DNA of 64,000 nucleotides. Source: Corythucha ciliata (taxonomy: Eukaryota > Arthropoda > Insecta > Hemiptera > Tingidae). The notes below the pieces were generated by a model, which saw nothing but the letters and a program-made list of their open reading frames with translations, had not been told where the DNA came from and made no database searches. The stretch spans positions 18,786,001 to 18,850,000 of the forward strand of contig CM075943.1 in NCBI GenBank assembly GCA_038030265.1, written 5' to 3'. Below are positions 10,441 through 22,091 of this stretch, in pieces. Both the position numbers and the translations under genes were made by a program. Each line of letters begins with the position of its first letter. Position 1 is the stretch's first letter.

Positions 10441-10984
10441 ATATGACAATTTAAAGCGCCGTTGATGATGAACTAGTTCTGTAGAGTAGTAGTCCAGAGT
10501 TGATGAACTATCAGTTCTCTAGCTGGGGCCTCTGATGCATCTGAAATCGTCTATACACCCCTAGAACAAGGAATGGCTACGCCCCTAGTCCGGCCTCTTC
10601 CGGAAACTCCCAGAACACGGGGAATATAAATTCGACGTTAATGAGTCACTTTCGGACCATGCTCAAATGCCGTTAATGCCTCGCCTCGCCCCACCTCCTT
10701 ACTTACTTATAACTGCGCCTCTCAACGCGAACGCTTCTCTAATCAAGCCATCAGCACCAAGCCCCAGAGAAAATCACCCTGAAATTTTGTTGCTAAAAAG
10801 GTGGGAAAACTGCCCTCCCCAAGCAGGTGATACGTTTCACTCTCAAAGTAATTATAACGTTAAAACCAACGCCCCCACCACTGGCGGACCTACACGTATC
10901 GGGGCCCGGGGCGGAAATCTTCAAGAGGCCCCTAAAAGTCTCTGATTATACATACATAATACAAACCTCTATTGGTAACCGCTA

Positions 10985-12660
10985 AGGCCTTTTCCTAATT
11001 GTAGCCAAGGCCTTTTCCTTATTTTAATCAAATCACCGCTATTTCCCCAACCTATCCGCCAAACAGTGCTTATGCCAAGTTTAAGCCGCGAATTTCTCCA
11101 TTTTAGCCGCGAATGAGTGCTTTTTGTCAACTTTACCAGCAAATTAGCGCTTTTCGCCGCAAATTAGCGCTTTTCGCCGCAAATTAGCGCTTTTCACCGC
11201 AAATTAGCCGCGGATTAGTGGGGTATTCCCCCCCCCCATCACCTTATAGACATAAACACGCGCTTTTTCTCAACTTTAGCAGCAAAGAAGCTTTTTTATC
11301 CTGTGAATCAGCGATGTTTCTTAACTTTTTCTCGAGTTTGCGTTTTTCACAATTTTCACAAATTAACTATTTTTTTCTAGCAGTGACCAGAGAATTAGCA
11401 CTTTACTCGGTTCGAGCTGAAAATTAGCCTTTTAGTCAATATTAGCCGCAAAATAGCGGTTTTTTCTGAATGTTTACGACAAGTTAGCATTTTCTTGTTC
11501 ACCATAATCATTCGCTACGGATCAGCGTTTTTTCCTCAGTTTTAGCCACGAATTTGCGGGTTTTTCACCCATAGCCATAAATTGGCGCTTTTTCTCAATT
11601 TTAGCTTCAAAGTTGACAGAGGAAGCCGCGAATTTTCTCAATTTTAGCCATGAATTGGCGTTTTCCTCAATTTTTAACCGGGAATTACACTTTTTCCCTA
11701 TTTGAGCTGAAAACTAGAGTTTTTATTTTATTTATGCCGAGCTTAGTGAATTTCCCCAATTTTGGCCACTGGTTAGCGCTTTTCCTCAATTTCAGCTACG
11801 AATTATCATTTTCAGCCACATGTTTCTTTTTTAGTAGCGAATTGGCCCTTTTTCTCAGCTTGAGTTGAAAATTAGTGTTTTTCTTAACATGTTAGCCGCC
11901 CTAATTATTTTATTTTTTTTTCAATTTTAGCCGTTGTTTTGATTTGCAATGATTTTAGCCCCACATAAGCAATTTTTGTCTACTTTCTGCTATAGTTTAG
12001 CGCTGGTTCTCAGTTTGAGCCTCGAATCTTTCAGAAGCTATACGGATTTGCGTTTTCTCAATTTCAGCCGGGAATTAGTGATTTTCTTCATTTTCATATC
12101 CGCGAAATAGCGTTTTTCCTCAACTTCATCCGCGAATTAGAAATTTTTCTTCATTTCAGCTGTTAAATAGCGTCTTCTGATAATTTTGCAGCGAATTAGC
12201 ATATCTTTTCGCCATTTCAGTTGTGAATTTGCCATTTTGGCCCAATTTTAATCCGAATTAGCGTTGTTTTTGTCGATATCAGCCGCGATGTTTTTTTTTA
12301 CTTGTATAACCTTGAATTAGTAGCGTGTATTCTCAATTGTAGCCGCGGGCTTGGCCCAAAAACAACACTTTTGCATTGATTTCTACACTTTATCCGCGGA
12401 ATGGCCGTCATACACTGTGAATCGACGATTTTTTTCTCAATCTCTGTCTGGAAGTTGCATCGTGAGACTACGAATCAGGGCTTTTTCGCAGTTATAGCCA
12501 CGAATATTAGCGCATTTTCATAAATTTTTGCCGCGTCAGCCAGTTCTAAATTGCCTATCAGTACATTAGTGCGCTTGTAAGGACCTAACGAAACTGGGGA
12601 CGGTCTATTTTCTCTATTTTACCCATGAATTTTCCTCAAGAAGGCGCAAATTGATGTGTT
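10985..12660 (+). repeat. Minisatellite family A, array A2
   Basis: About 55 degenerate units of TTTTCTCAATTTTAGCCG-CGAATTAGCG. A run of near-identical 22-bp units (GCAAATTAGCGCTTTTCGCC) at about 11140-11215 shows recent local expansion. Confidence 0.9.
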
Positions 12661-12924
12661 TCAGCCACCAGAATCAGGTGCGTAGGTACGGGGGGGGGAT
12701 ATGGGGGATAGATCCCCCCCCCCCAGAGCTTCAAGTATACGAAGGAAGGAGCACTAGTACCATAACGAAGAGCCCCATAAAATCGCCAAAAATGAGCGTT
12801 TCACGTTGAAGTTAAGCTTAACAGATTTTCTGGACTTAAAGCAGCCCGAAAAGGTCCGAGTACGTCCAGCTTTTTCCTTGGACTTCAGACCCAACGCAGT
12901 AGTGTAACCAGTAGTGTATTTCAC

Positions 12925-14225
12925 AGCTGAAATTGGGAAAAATCGCTAAATTGCAATTTGTAGATATAAAGTTGTGGAAAAACATTAATTCGCCCATACA
13001 AAATGAAGAAATCACTAATTCGCGGCAAAAATTGAAAAAATCACCAATTAGCGCAGCTAAAATTAAGAAGAATGTTAATTTTCAGTTGAAATTGGGGAAA
13101 AGTGCTAATTCTCAGTTACAAATGGAAAAAATTGCTAATTTGCAGCTTGAATTGAGTCAAACGCCAATTCTTGGCAAAAATTGACAAAACTAGGTAGGTA
13201 ATGCACGGGTTGGAAACGCTACCACGCGTTTTGAGACATCACTCAAAAGAGAAACATCACTAATTGTCGAAAAAAAATCGAAATCGTCGTGAAATTTATA
13301 ATTTAAAAATGATTATTTTTTGACAGAAATGGATGGAGAGATGTAAATTTTTTGGTTTGAAAAAAAAAAAAATACATTTATAATTTAAATTCGTACCTTC
13401 TGAAGGCATTTTTGTGGCTAAAATTTATAAAAATGGCAAATTCATGCATGGCTATAGTATAGTGTTGAAAAAATACGCTAATTCACGGCTAGAACTGAAA
13501 AGAAGCAATAATCTACACCTATAAAAGTTATATAGTTTTGCTAATGCAGTGGTAAAATGTGAAAACCCGCTAGTTTGTGGGTTATATTTAAAAAATAAAA
13601 TAATCAGCCTGGGGCCTTATTCTCTAACGAAATAGAAACGTTGCTTTGGAAGAAACATTGAAATCTCATTCATGAAATTAAGAAAACTAAACAGAAACAT
13701 ATGATTTTTGAAAAAAAGCAATGATGAAAAAAGTTAGTGAATCAGGCCCCTGATTCACGCCAAATTAAGAGAAAGGTTAATTTTAAGCCTAAAAATGGAG
13801 AAAATTGCTAATTTGCGGCTAAAAATGGAAAAATTCGCCAATCTACAGCTAACATAACGCCAATCTGTGACTGAAATTGAGAAAATTCGCTAATTCACAG
13901 GTTTGAAACGCTACGACGCGTCGCCGCAAGAATTGAAAAAAAAGCGCTATTTCGTGGTTGAAATTAAGAAAAATTCTAATTTGCGCCAAAAACTGAATAT
14001 ACGCCAATTTACAGATTCTGAAGGCAACTTTTCAGGCTGAAATTGAAAAACAGCGCCAATTTACGGCAATAGGCGAAGAAACCGTTAGCTGAAGTTGAGG
14101 AAAGGCGCAAATTCATGACTATAGGAGGGGGTGGGGAAAAACCGCTAATCTGCGGCTGAAAATGAGAAAAACGATACACTCGGCCAAAAAAGCGCTAATA
14201 TGCGGGTAGAGTCCAAAAATCGCCC
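12925..14225 (-). repeat. Minisatellite family A, array A3 (inverted)
   Basis: Units read CGCTAATTCGCGGCTGAAA-TTGAGAAAAA, the complement of A2. The array is interrupted by a MITE at 13611-13750. Confidence 0.9.
13611..13750. mobile_element. Small MITE inserted in array A3
   Basis: A 140-bp A-rich insert with ends GGGGCCTTATTCTCTAAC and GTTAGTGAATCAGGCCCC (15 of 18 positions complementary). The flanks are repeat units, so the limits are clear. The target duplication is uncertain. Confidence 0.75.
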
Positions 14226-14864
14226 CTAACTGAGAGATTGGGGCTATGATGAGGCCAACAAGATCTGATCCCCCCCCCCCAGGACAATTTCCTACCTACG
14301 CCACTGACCAGAATAGCACTCTCGGGGGCTCAATCGAATAGTCAGCCCACACTCTTTGCTGTTATCACTTGTAGCGTTATATTCTCCAGGACGGATGTAG
14401 AGTGAAATTCGTAGAAAGGAGCCAAATCGCTGTCTAACCTTTTCACATGAATGAACCTAAAAATCCTCATTTTTCCTTATTTAAGCTTTTCGGGGGCCCC
14501 GCCTGTCAAGGGGCCCGGGGCGGTCCGCCCCCCTCGCCCCTACCTCGGTACGCTACTCGCCCCCACATCCATAAAATCACTGAAACTTGATAGATCAGCT
14601 TCAAAACTGTTAATTCACCCCCCCCCCCCACACACACACACACACATGTGATTTCATCAAGGACCAAAGCCAGACCCGAAAAATAGTTTTACAGCTGGCA
14701 AAATCCGCAAAAGTTTTTTAATGAGCGATATTCGAGAAATTAGTTTTTATTGAGCCAAACCAGTTAAATTGGTTATTATCGCGGAAAAAACGACGTAATC
14801 GTTCTCTGAATTGTGGGCCATCCACCCAGTAAAATTTATTTACTGGCAACAAAAATCCCCGTAA

Positions 14865-15680
14865 CAGGTTCGTATAAATGACACTTATACCTCATAAATT
14901 TGACAATTTACTCATAAAATTGACAATTTACACATAAAATTGATAATTTCCGAGAAAAAAACGGCCCAAATAAATGTTAGCTACTTACTGTTAAGAGTAA
15001 TAACCAGCGAAAAGACAATTGCCGGTCGAGTCATGAGACAAAATTAACACATAAGTTGAGGGACAAAAAAAACTATTGAGGATAAATTACAATTTCCTCG
15101 TGAAATTAAGCATTTCTGATTCGAATTGAAAATTTATGCTTCAAATTGGCAATTTGTTCATAACATTGACAAGGACAAACACCCTTAAAAATGGCAATTT
15201 TCTCAGAAACTTGGCAGTTTCATCATAGAATTTTACTACTACCTGTAAGAAACTGAATATTTCCACATAAAATTGAAAATGTCCTCATAAAATGTAAAAT
15301 ATTTCCATAAACTTGTTCCTTTTCTTATAATACTTCTTGACAATTCGCTGAAAAAATTGCAGTTTCCTCGTGAAACCTAAAATTTCCACATAAAATTACC
15401 ATTTCTAGATAAGATTCACAATTTCCTAATCAAAATGACCATTTCTTGATAAAATTCCCTAAAAAATGACAATGATAGGAAGTAATATGATAATTTCCTC
15501 ATAAAATTGACAATCTCCTTATAAAACTGACGATGTACATACTCCTCAAACTGACACCTTTAACCTTTTAAACCGAAAATTTCCTCATTTACGAGAATCT
15601 ACCCCACATTGACAATTTCGTCGTGAAACTGACAAGTTATTTCAATGAAATGTACAATTTCATCATAAAAACTGTTCCTT
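14865..15680 (+). repeat. Minisatellite family D
   Basis: The unit is about 20-22 bp, idealised AATTTCCTCATAAAATTGAC. It starts about 300 bp right of the outer hAT-like element. Its outer limits are not marked by recognisable transposon ends. Confidence 0.8.
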
Positions 15681-15799
15681 ATGAAGCGCTTCGCGTAAAT
15701 TTTGCCTTGAAGGGGGTGGTGTACATGAGTGTTTTCCCGAACGTTGCGTTTTGTCCCTAATGGAGCATTATTGGCGTACATTTTTCCCTTGGTTGTGCT

Positions 15800-16097
15800 G
15801 TGGCCGTTTCGAAGCAGTTTTTCTCTCTCACACGCGTGATGTGGCTTTTCGCGTTTTTTGTTGACCTATTAGTACATCTGGGTGTTTTACTAAGTTTGTC
15901 GAACGTGGGTGTTATGATGGGCATGTCATCGCCTACTTACTTCGCCCTACATCGCCTACCGTACTTGTCGCAGGGCGGGAGAAAATCGATGGCATGCTCC
16001 GTGATAGCAATTCGCTCGGAGGCGTGCTCTTCCACGACGGTCATCCATCGCCCATTGCTGTCCAATAACAACACCTCAGGAGCAGTGTTTTGACCCA
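15800..16097 (-). pseudogene. Decayed pogo-type DDE transposase fragment
   Basis: Read on the minus strand from about 16097, one frame gives NTAPEVLLLD, then 30 residues, then LPPCDK. The two aspartates (codons 16060-16062 and 15967-15969) are 31 codons apart, matching the DD30D spacing and the LLLD...LPPCDK context of the pogo branch of Tc1/mariner transposases. The frame hits a stop shortly after (CRAK then stop) and continues in frame with basic, transposase-like sequence to about 15800. The first catalytic Asp and the helix-turn-helix would lie upstream (16100-16400), where all frames are broken, so the gene is dead. The composition here is more GC-rich than the flanking array. The family call rests on motif recognition only. 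Confidence 0.55.
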
Positions 16098-16399
16098 GCT
16101 GTACGTAGGATGCACGTGTCTATTAGAGGATCCTCAAATGTCGACGTTTTGTTGGTCGTGAGCTGTTTTGATGTTATGTTGTTTTCTCCAGTTGGTTGCA
16201 GTGTGTAGAGCAACCACTGGGGGAGTCGACCCATGTCCTTCGGCCCTCCAATGGTAAGCATAGAAATGCAATGACCCACCCGAGGGCTTCGCGATCCGGA
16301 TAGGATGATCAACCACTGGTTCTGCAACTGAAACAAAAAAGTTCCCCATTTAAACATTACCCCTCGCCTCGCCGAAACTTGAAAAAGAGTAACCAATCG

Positions 16400-18930
16400 C
16401 AGTAGGGTGCGACAAGTGCTACACGCGTGTCGCGGAAGCCCACATGGGATGTCGAATTTATCCCAAAAACTAAAAAATGTGACCCAAAAAGTGTCCGGTG
16501 TCCGTTGATGCTTCCCAGATACAACTTGACAAATTTCTACAGCCTACAAAACTATCACCTCCACCCCTCGCAAGTGTCGAAACAGCGATTGTAGCCGCCC
16601 AAACCAGAAAGTTTTCCCTAAAACTATCCCTTGGATGATCCCCTGATACAATCTTAAAAACGTTCAACGCCGTAATCCTCACCCCCCCCCCCTCAACAAA
16701 GTGGCAATACCGCGATTGCAGCCAAAAAAAAAACAAGAAGCTTTACTCTGAAAGTGTCCGTGGATGCTCCCCTGATACAAGCCGACAAATTTTCATCGCC
16801 TTTACTTTTACCCCCCACCCACGAATACCAACCTGACGCATGCATGGCTACTTTCACCGGTTAGAAACAGATGGGGCGAAAGCCGCTTTCACCCCCTCAT
16901 AATTACTGGAATTTTTGAATACGAAGCATGTACTTGGGTACCTTGAAATTTGTTTGCAGCATTTCATAAAATTGCAGGAGCTTGATTTGAATACAGTTGA
17001 AACTTGTGAAACGAGCCAGAGCACTTGCAGTCGAGAGAGATTGCAATAATCGGGTCCGTCACGCAGATTTTCCGTGATGAGTCTCGCTGGGTTTTTCGAA
17101 CGTTCGAGATCGGAGGAGGATGTGTGGTTCTCGATTGTCCACATGAAAAAGAGAAAAAAAAAGGAAAGAAAAGGCAAAGATGTTAAACATTTTAACCATA
17201 AATACCTAACCCGTCCTGTCACCACACGTTCCTAAGAACAGTTTTCACAGTCTAAAAATAGTGTTAACGAACAAATTAACAAAAATTATTATTAAATTAA
17301 TGTCTGAAAATCAAGCGACGAACCAAGGCTACCGCCCGCACCTGAGAGCGCTAGCCTGTGAGAATCAATTTTACAACACAGATTAGGGTCTCAGGGAGTG
17401 GGAGGTCTGCCAATTTGCTTTTTGTATGTATTTTTTTATCTAGCGGTAAAAAGTGAGTGAAGGGAGGGGAGACAACGAATTTTTGTTATTTTGTTCGCTT
17501 TAAAAAATGTGCTTTTACCACTGTTCATTACGCTTCAATTCGTCGCCTCGTTGGACGGTTGAAGAACTCCAATGAGAAACCGCTAGCTACCGAAAAAATA
17601 GAAAAATGATTTTAAATCATTATGACACGGAGAAAAGTTTAAAAAACACTGTTAGCTGTACCGAAAAATGACGTGGTTTGACGAGATTCGGCGAGAAGGT
17701 TCTTGCGAAGAGCAAATTGAGATGGTAACCATTATGGATTCGATGGCCGACTTGTTGACGGTATACTGATCTAGGGAATTAAACAAAAACTATTTACACG
17801 TTCATATTTTGGATTAACTAAACAATCATTAACTATAACTACACAATAACCAATAAGAAATAAGTAAAATCCTGGGATGAAAGACAGGGAGAGAGCATTA
17901 AAGAAAAACTTTTTTTTTTTTTTTTGTCGCTTTCAACAAGACAATGTGGAAAGGCTGGGTCGCTCGACTGTTTGGGTTATTACGACTTCTTATCTGTCAT
18001 AATGCTTCCGATAAGAACCACATATAACACAGCAAACCATCGATAACGAAGCCATAGCGAACGATGTAGGCGTGTGGTCGTACTTTTTGGAGTATCGGGG
18101 TAAAGGGCTACGCCACATTTGTTTTTTTATTCAAGGACGCCTCTCCCTTCTTCATCACAAAAAACAACAACCCCTCTCCCTTTCTCGGAACATTTTTTCA
18201 AGGGGGGCAGTTTTTTTTGTTACTTCAAATTGAAAAAAAGGCGTCGGTTTTTCGATCAAATTAAGGAAAGTTAGCAGGCTGTACAGTCTCCCATAAATGA
18301 TGTAGTTCTCTACTATACAACCTACTACCTCACCACAACTTAATCTTCACTCATCTTTTTTTACGAAAACAAAAAGGAAACACACGGTGAGGGAGCTTCA
18401 GGCACGAACAGAGCAACACCACCCACTCACTTACTCACTAAACTCAAAACTCACTAAACTTAAACCACTAAACCTAAATCTAATTGAATACGTGAATAAA
18501 CTGTGAGCGAGTTTGACATCCATAATAGCTGTACAGATCGCGTCTGATTTAGCGAATCAAAGTTATAATCCGTCAAATAGAACACGAATACAGGCTAGCT
18601 CCTTCCGTAAGAGTGTTGCTCTATTGGTCGGGCTATAAATAATAAAATTACGAACACCAAATTCTCACGGTATTATACAATACAAAAATAGTACAAGATT
18701 AATAGCAATTTTACATTATTTTGTATTAAAGTTTTCATGGCAACATAGATGACATAAACGAACACGTCGTACCCTTAGTGTCGATCTTGTGAAACATAAT
18801 TTAAATCCACACAAGTTCGGACCTACGGGTTAGACGTATCGCTCAGAAAGTTGTTAATGATGGGGGGAGGGGTGGGGATAGTGGAAGCTGAAAATGAAAA
18901 CGTTAGTTTGGAAAAAGGTTTACCCACTTA
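16400..18930. other. No supported gene
   Basis: Mixed sequence with poly-C tracts and some similarity between neighbouring blocks (CCCTGATACAA with AGTGTCCG recurs at about 16490-16780). A minus-strand open stretch at 16854-17225 is discussed under rejected items. Confidence 0.5.
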
Positions 18931-18933
18931 ATA

Positions 18934-18977
18934 TCAGTTTCCGTTCAAGTCGTCCTTCTCTTGATCATGGCGTCTGC
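18934..18977 (-). CDS. Candidate terminal mini-exon, unknown protein
   Basis: A good acceptor (CCTCTTGTGTTGTTGCAG) precedes 44 nt ending in TGA at 18934-18936. Read with two bases completing a codon, the tail is RRHDQEKDDLNGN, hydrophilic and plausible as a C-terminus. The phase fits the candidate exon at 28233-28281, which leaves one base over. No homology is recognised, and splice-like signals of this quality also occur by chance. Confidence 0.25.
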
Positions 18978-19132
18978 CTGCAACAACACAAGAGGAAACC
19001 ATTAATAATCACATTTTCCAACCAAAAATGAGATTCGGAGGCTAAATTGTTAGCTCTAGCTACTACAGGGTCGGATCTTTCGTTTTTTGTTTTCGGTTAA
19101 ATTAAACGGTTTCTGGGACAAAGAGCCAGTTT

Positions 19133-19970
19133 CAACAGCGTAACTAGCAGTGACCTTGGGGAGGAGTACGGTGCCACGGGGTTCCGGGAGTGCAACTTTG
19201 ACAACAGAGTGTTTCCTCATCAACTCCTCCGGCTCCCACCGGCCCTAGAAACTATAACATTCGACCAACAGACAAACCAGAAGAACCAGTGGTTTCGCCT
19301 CCCACCCGATTCAAACCCATTCACGCGCGTTTGGCTCATTCAAAAACCAAAGTTCACCAATTTTGCGGAATTCCGCTCTTTCAAAACATAATTTCGGCTC
19401 ATCCAAAAACAAATTTCAGGGGTTTGCAATTTGCAAACTACAAATTCGCGTACGTTCGCTCTTTCAAAATCAAACTTCACGGATTTTAGTCCTTAAAAAC
19501 CCGACTTCAGGAATTATAGCTTTTTCAAATACCAAAATTCGAGGCGTTACCTCTTCTGATATCATTTTCGCAGGTATGGATAATTTTGAAAACTAATTTC
19601 GGCGCGGATTTTCGCTCGTCCATAACAAAATGTGTCGGATTTGACTCTTTCAGAACTGAAGTTCACGGTTTTTTTCTATTTCGAATCCGAATTTGGCGTA
19701 TTTTCATTCTAAAACCTTTTGTGACTTTAGCTCTTCCTAGGTAATCAATTTCACAGGTTTGGCAAATTTTAAAAACGAATTTGGCTCTTCAAATAGCCAA
19801 ATTCACAGAACAGACTTATTCAAAGACCAAATTTCGTAATCTTATACATCCCAGTTTCACGGAGTTTCACTCTTTCAGACCCAAATTGCTCGGATTTGGC
19901 TCCTTCAATCCATGGAATCAAACGGTTTCAACGCTGAATAGTCAGAGCAGAGTAGGGAGGGGCTAAAGTT
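19133..19970. repeat. Minisatellite family E/H, array E1, with a transposon-like left edge
   Basis: From about 19290 the unit is about 30 bp: TCAAAAACCAAATTTCG then GGTTTGGCTCTT. It is the complement of the family at 53490-54165. The left edge (CAACAGCGTAACTAGCAGTG at 19133) resembles a damaged CAGTGGCGTAACTAG terminus. Overlapping short frames here are repeat products. Confidence 0.75.
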
Positions 19971-20004
19971 TCGGTTTCCCGCAGCTCCGGAATCCCCAGC
20001 TTCA

Positions 20005-20900
20005 GGTGCAAAATGGTCAGTTCCCAACCCCCCTTTTGCCAGTTTTCAACCCATTTAATCAGTTTAAATCCTATTTCGTCAGTTTCCAGTCTTTTGTCAG
20101 TTAGTCATTATCCAACCCATTTTGGCAGTGAGTAGCCCATTTTGTCAGTTTGTAGCTCATTTTGTCAGTTTCCAGCCAATTATTGTCACTTGTCAGTTTT
20201 AAGGCGTATTTGTTAGCTTCCAGCCATTTTTGTTCATTTACAGTGCCGATTTTGTCAGTTTCCGGTCTATTTTGTCACCATTCAGTCAATTTTGTCACTT
20301 TCCAGTATTCTTTGGTCACTGTCCAGTCGATTTCGTCAATTTTCAGGCTTTTTAGACAGTTCCCACCCCATTTTGTCAGTTCCCATGCAATTTTGGCAGC
20401 ATCCAGCCAATACTGTCAGTTTCCACCCTATTTTGTCACTTTCCAGCCCATATCGTCTGTTTCCAGTCAATTAAGTCGGTTGTCAGTCAATTTTTTTATT
20501 TTCCAATAAATTCAGTCAGTTCCCACCCTATTTTCCACCCCTTTTTGTCGTTTCCCTTCCCATATTGTCAGTTTCCAATTGATTTTGTCGATTTTCAGTC
20601 CTTTTGGCTATTTTCCATTGAATTCAGTCAGATCTCATTCCACTTTGCGTGTTGTAATTTTGGCATTACCCTGAACATCTTGTCAGTTTCCAGTTTATTT
20701 TGTCATTTTTCAGCCCTTTATGTCAATTTACAGTCCATGTTTTCAGTTTCCAATTTTTTTTGTCAGTTTCCAGTCTGTTCTTTGTCAGTTCCCGGACAAA
20801 TTTTGTCAGTTCCCATCACATTTTGTCAGTTTACAACTCGTTATAGTCTGATCCCAGCTCATTTTGTCAGCTTCTAGCCGATTTTATTAGTTCCTAGCCA
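20005..20900 (+). repeat. Minisatellite family F, array F1
   Basis: The unit is about 21 bp, idealised TTTTGTCAGTTTCCAGCCCA, about 40 copies. The repeat lacks stops in several frames, which explains the long serine- and phenylalanine-rich frames seen across it. Confidence 0.9.
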
Positions 20901-21370
20901 ACATCGCCAATATTAAGATGGGATTTCCAAGGGAAAGACGTCATTTTTGAGCGAAAATTCAAGGTTGTGAGGGGGGGGGCAAAGGTCACAATTTTTATGG
21001 AATAAGTCGACAGCCTCCAAGTCTTCAAAGGTTATGTGCGAAAATTGAAGGAACCTCGTTACTAAGGGATTCTCGAGTCGACACGGTAGATCTGAAAATC
21101 GAGTCAGATTCTTAGCGGTGCTGGCGTCGTTTTTGGGCGAATGGGATCGTTTTCAGGGGCCGCATTTTCTCGCAGACCCTGTGGCCACCCAATCGACAAG
21201 CCTGCAACTCAAGAAAGTATACGTCGACACGTGTGCCTTCGAGATTGCTGGAGCGTTCTGTGGGTTAGAAAACCTATAGTTAAGCCCTGATCACAGGATG
21301 CAATGTTTGAAGCTATATTGCATGCTGGTTTTTCAAAAACATACGGTCACTACCAAGGAACATTATGTTT
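20655..21370 (+). repeat. Arm 1 of a 0.7-kb inverted repeat
   Basis: It pairs with 25785-26475 on the opposite strand. The arm contains part of array F1, a unique block of about 350 bp (with GGTGGCCACCC and GTATACGTCGAC-type landmarks) and the left part of a MITE. The arms are about 4.4 kb apart. Confidence 0.9.
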
Positions 21371-21427
21371 TTTAAAAACCAGCATGCAATATGGCTACAA
21401 ACAATGCATTGTGTGAACAGGGCTTTA
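21281..21427. mobile_element. Palindromic MITE (TAAGCCCTG family)
   Basis: Left TAAGCCCTGATCACAGGATG, right complement TAAAGCCCTGTTCACA. The arms pair over about 60 bases, including GCATGCTGGTTTTT and AAAAACCAGCATGC. A partial copy lies at 25785-25880. Confidence 0.8.
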
Positions 21428-21429
21428 CG

Positions 21430-22090
21430 CACGGGTAGAGAACCCATAATCAAACAGGTAAAATCACAGACAGACAGTCTTGTAAAATCCACCTTTTGTT
21501 GATGCTTTATGGAGCTCAACAAACCACCCCCACGCCACCAACCATTCTTATTAAACTGATAAGAACGAGACGCCGCATGCGTCTACTCTTCTTTAACGGT
21601 TCACCTTAACGGTTAAAGGTTCCTTAGCACAGGTACTGACAATATCCGCCATATGTGGTCCTTTAGATAAGGGAGGGCTTGTAATTGGCTGGTGAGCGTT
21701 ACCTACACGACCGGAGCAGCGAATGAGAAATATCGAATCTATTTCATCCGAATATGGAGGGGGGACCATAAATGGGGACCATAAATGGGGACTGTCATTA
21801 GGAACTTATTTTTTATTTTTTTATTAGCAGCTTGAATGCCATAAAAATTTTAACCCACTACCTATGTTAAATGTTACAGAACCTTATCTGGGTCAACCAT
21901 GAGCTAGCTTTAAGGGGGCCACACACAATCAAACATGCTTGACAGGCATGTTGAAAAACTAACGCAAGCGGTAACTAAAGACGCACTAACACAAATAATG
22001 TTATAACGCCTGATACCACTTTGGTGGTATTTTCTCGCCAGCTCATGATGGTTGGAGTCCTGGAGTCAAGAAAATCTAAAACTGTGAAAC
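21430..22090. other. No supported gene
   Basis: Includes a short direct repeat (GGGGACCATAAAT three times near 21755-21790). This would be the 3' flank of the exon at 22092-22400. No clear polyadenylation signal was seen close to the stop. Confidence 0.5.
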
Positions 22091-22091
22091 G

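Larger units (their letters stand above)
12675..14306. mobile_element. hAT-like non-autonomous element nested in the outer one
   Basis: The left end is CAGGTGCGTAGGTACG; the complement of the right end is CAGTGGCGTAGGTAGG, 13 of 16 bases matching. The 8-bp duplication ACCAGAAT is perfect on both sides (12667-12674, 14307-14314). Both ends then run into poly-G/poly-C and GATC-containing sequence. The cargo is minisatellite family A in the opposite orientation to the host array. No transposase frame is present. Confidence 0.85.
10879..14558. mobile_element. hAT-like non-autonomous element with minisatellite cargo (outer)
   Basis: Ends CACTGGCGGACC and, at the right, GGTACGCTACTC (complement GAGTAGCGTACC), both near the CAGTGGCG type. 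An identical 8-bp duplication GCCCCCAC lies immediately outside both ends (10871-10878 and 14559-14566). Without the nested element the body is about 2.0 kb: minisatellite A2 plus a tail (14315-14558) found again at about 37230-37480. No transposase is encoded. An 8-bp duplication is the hallmark of hAT transposition; the assignment is from ends and duplication only. Confidence 0.75.

Noticed and set aside
16854..17225. 123-codon minus-strand frame with a protein-like middle (SSSDLERSKNPARLITENLR)
   Set aside because: A donor-like CAAG|GTACCC is present, but there is no convincing acceptor, motif or third-base bias. Kept only as a possibility.
20162..20877. Two 110-115 codon plus-strand frames
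   Set aside because: Both are translations of minisatellite F, which happens to lack stops in several frames.
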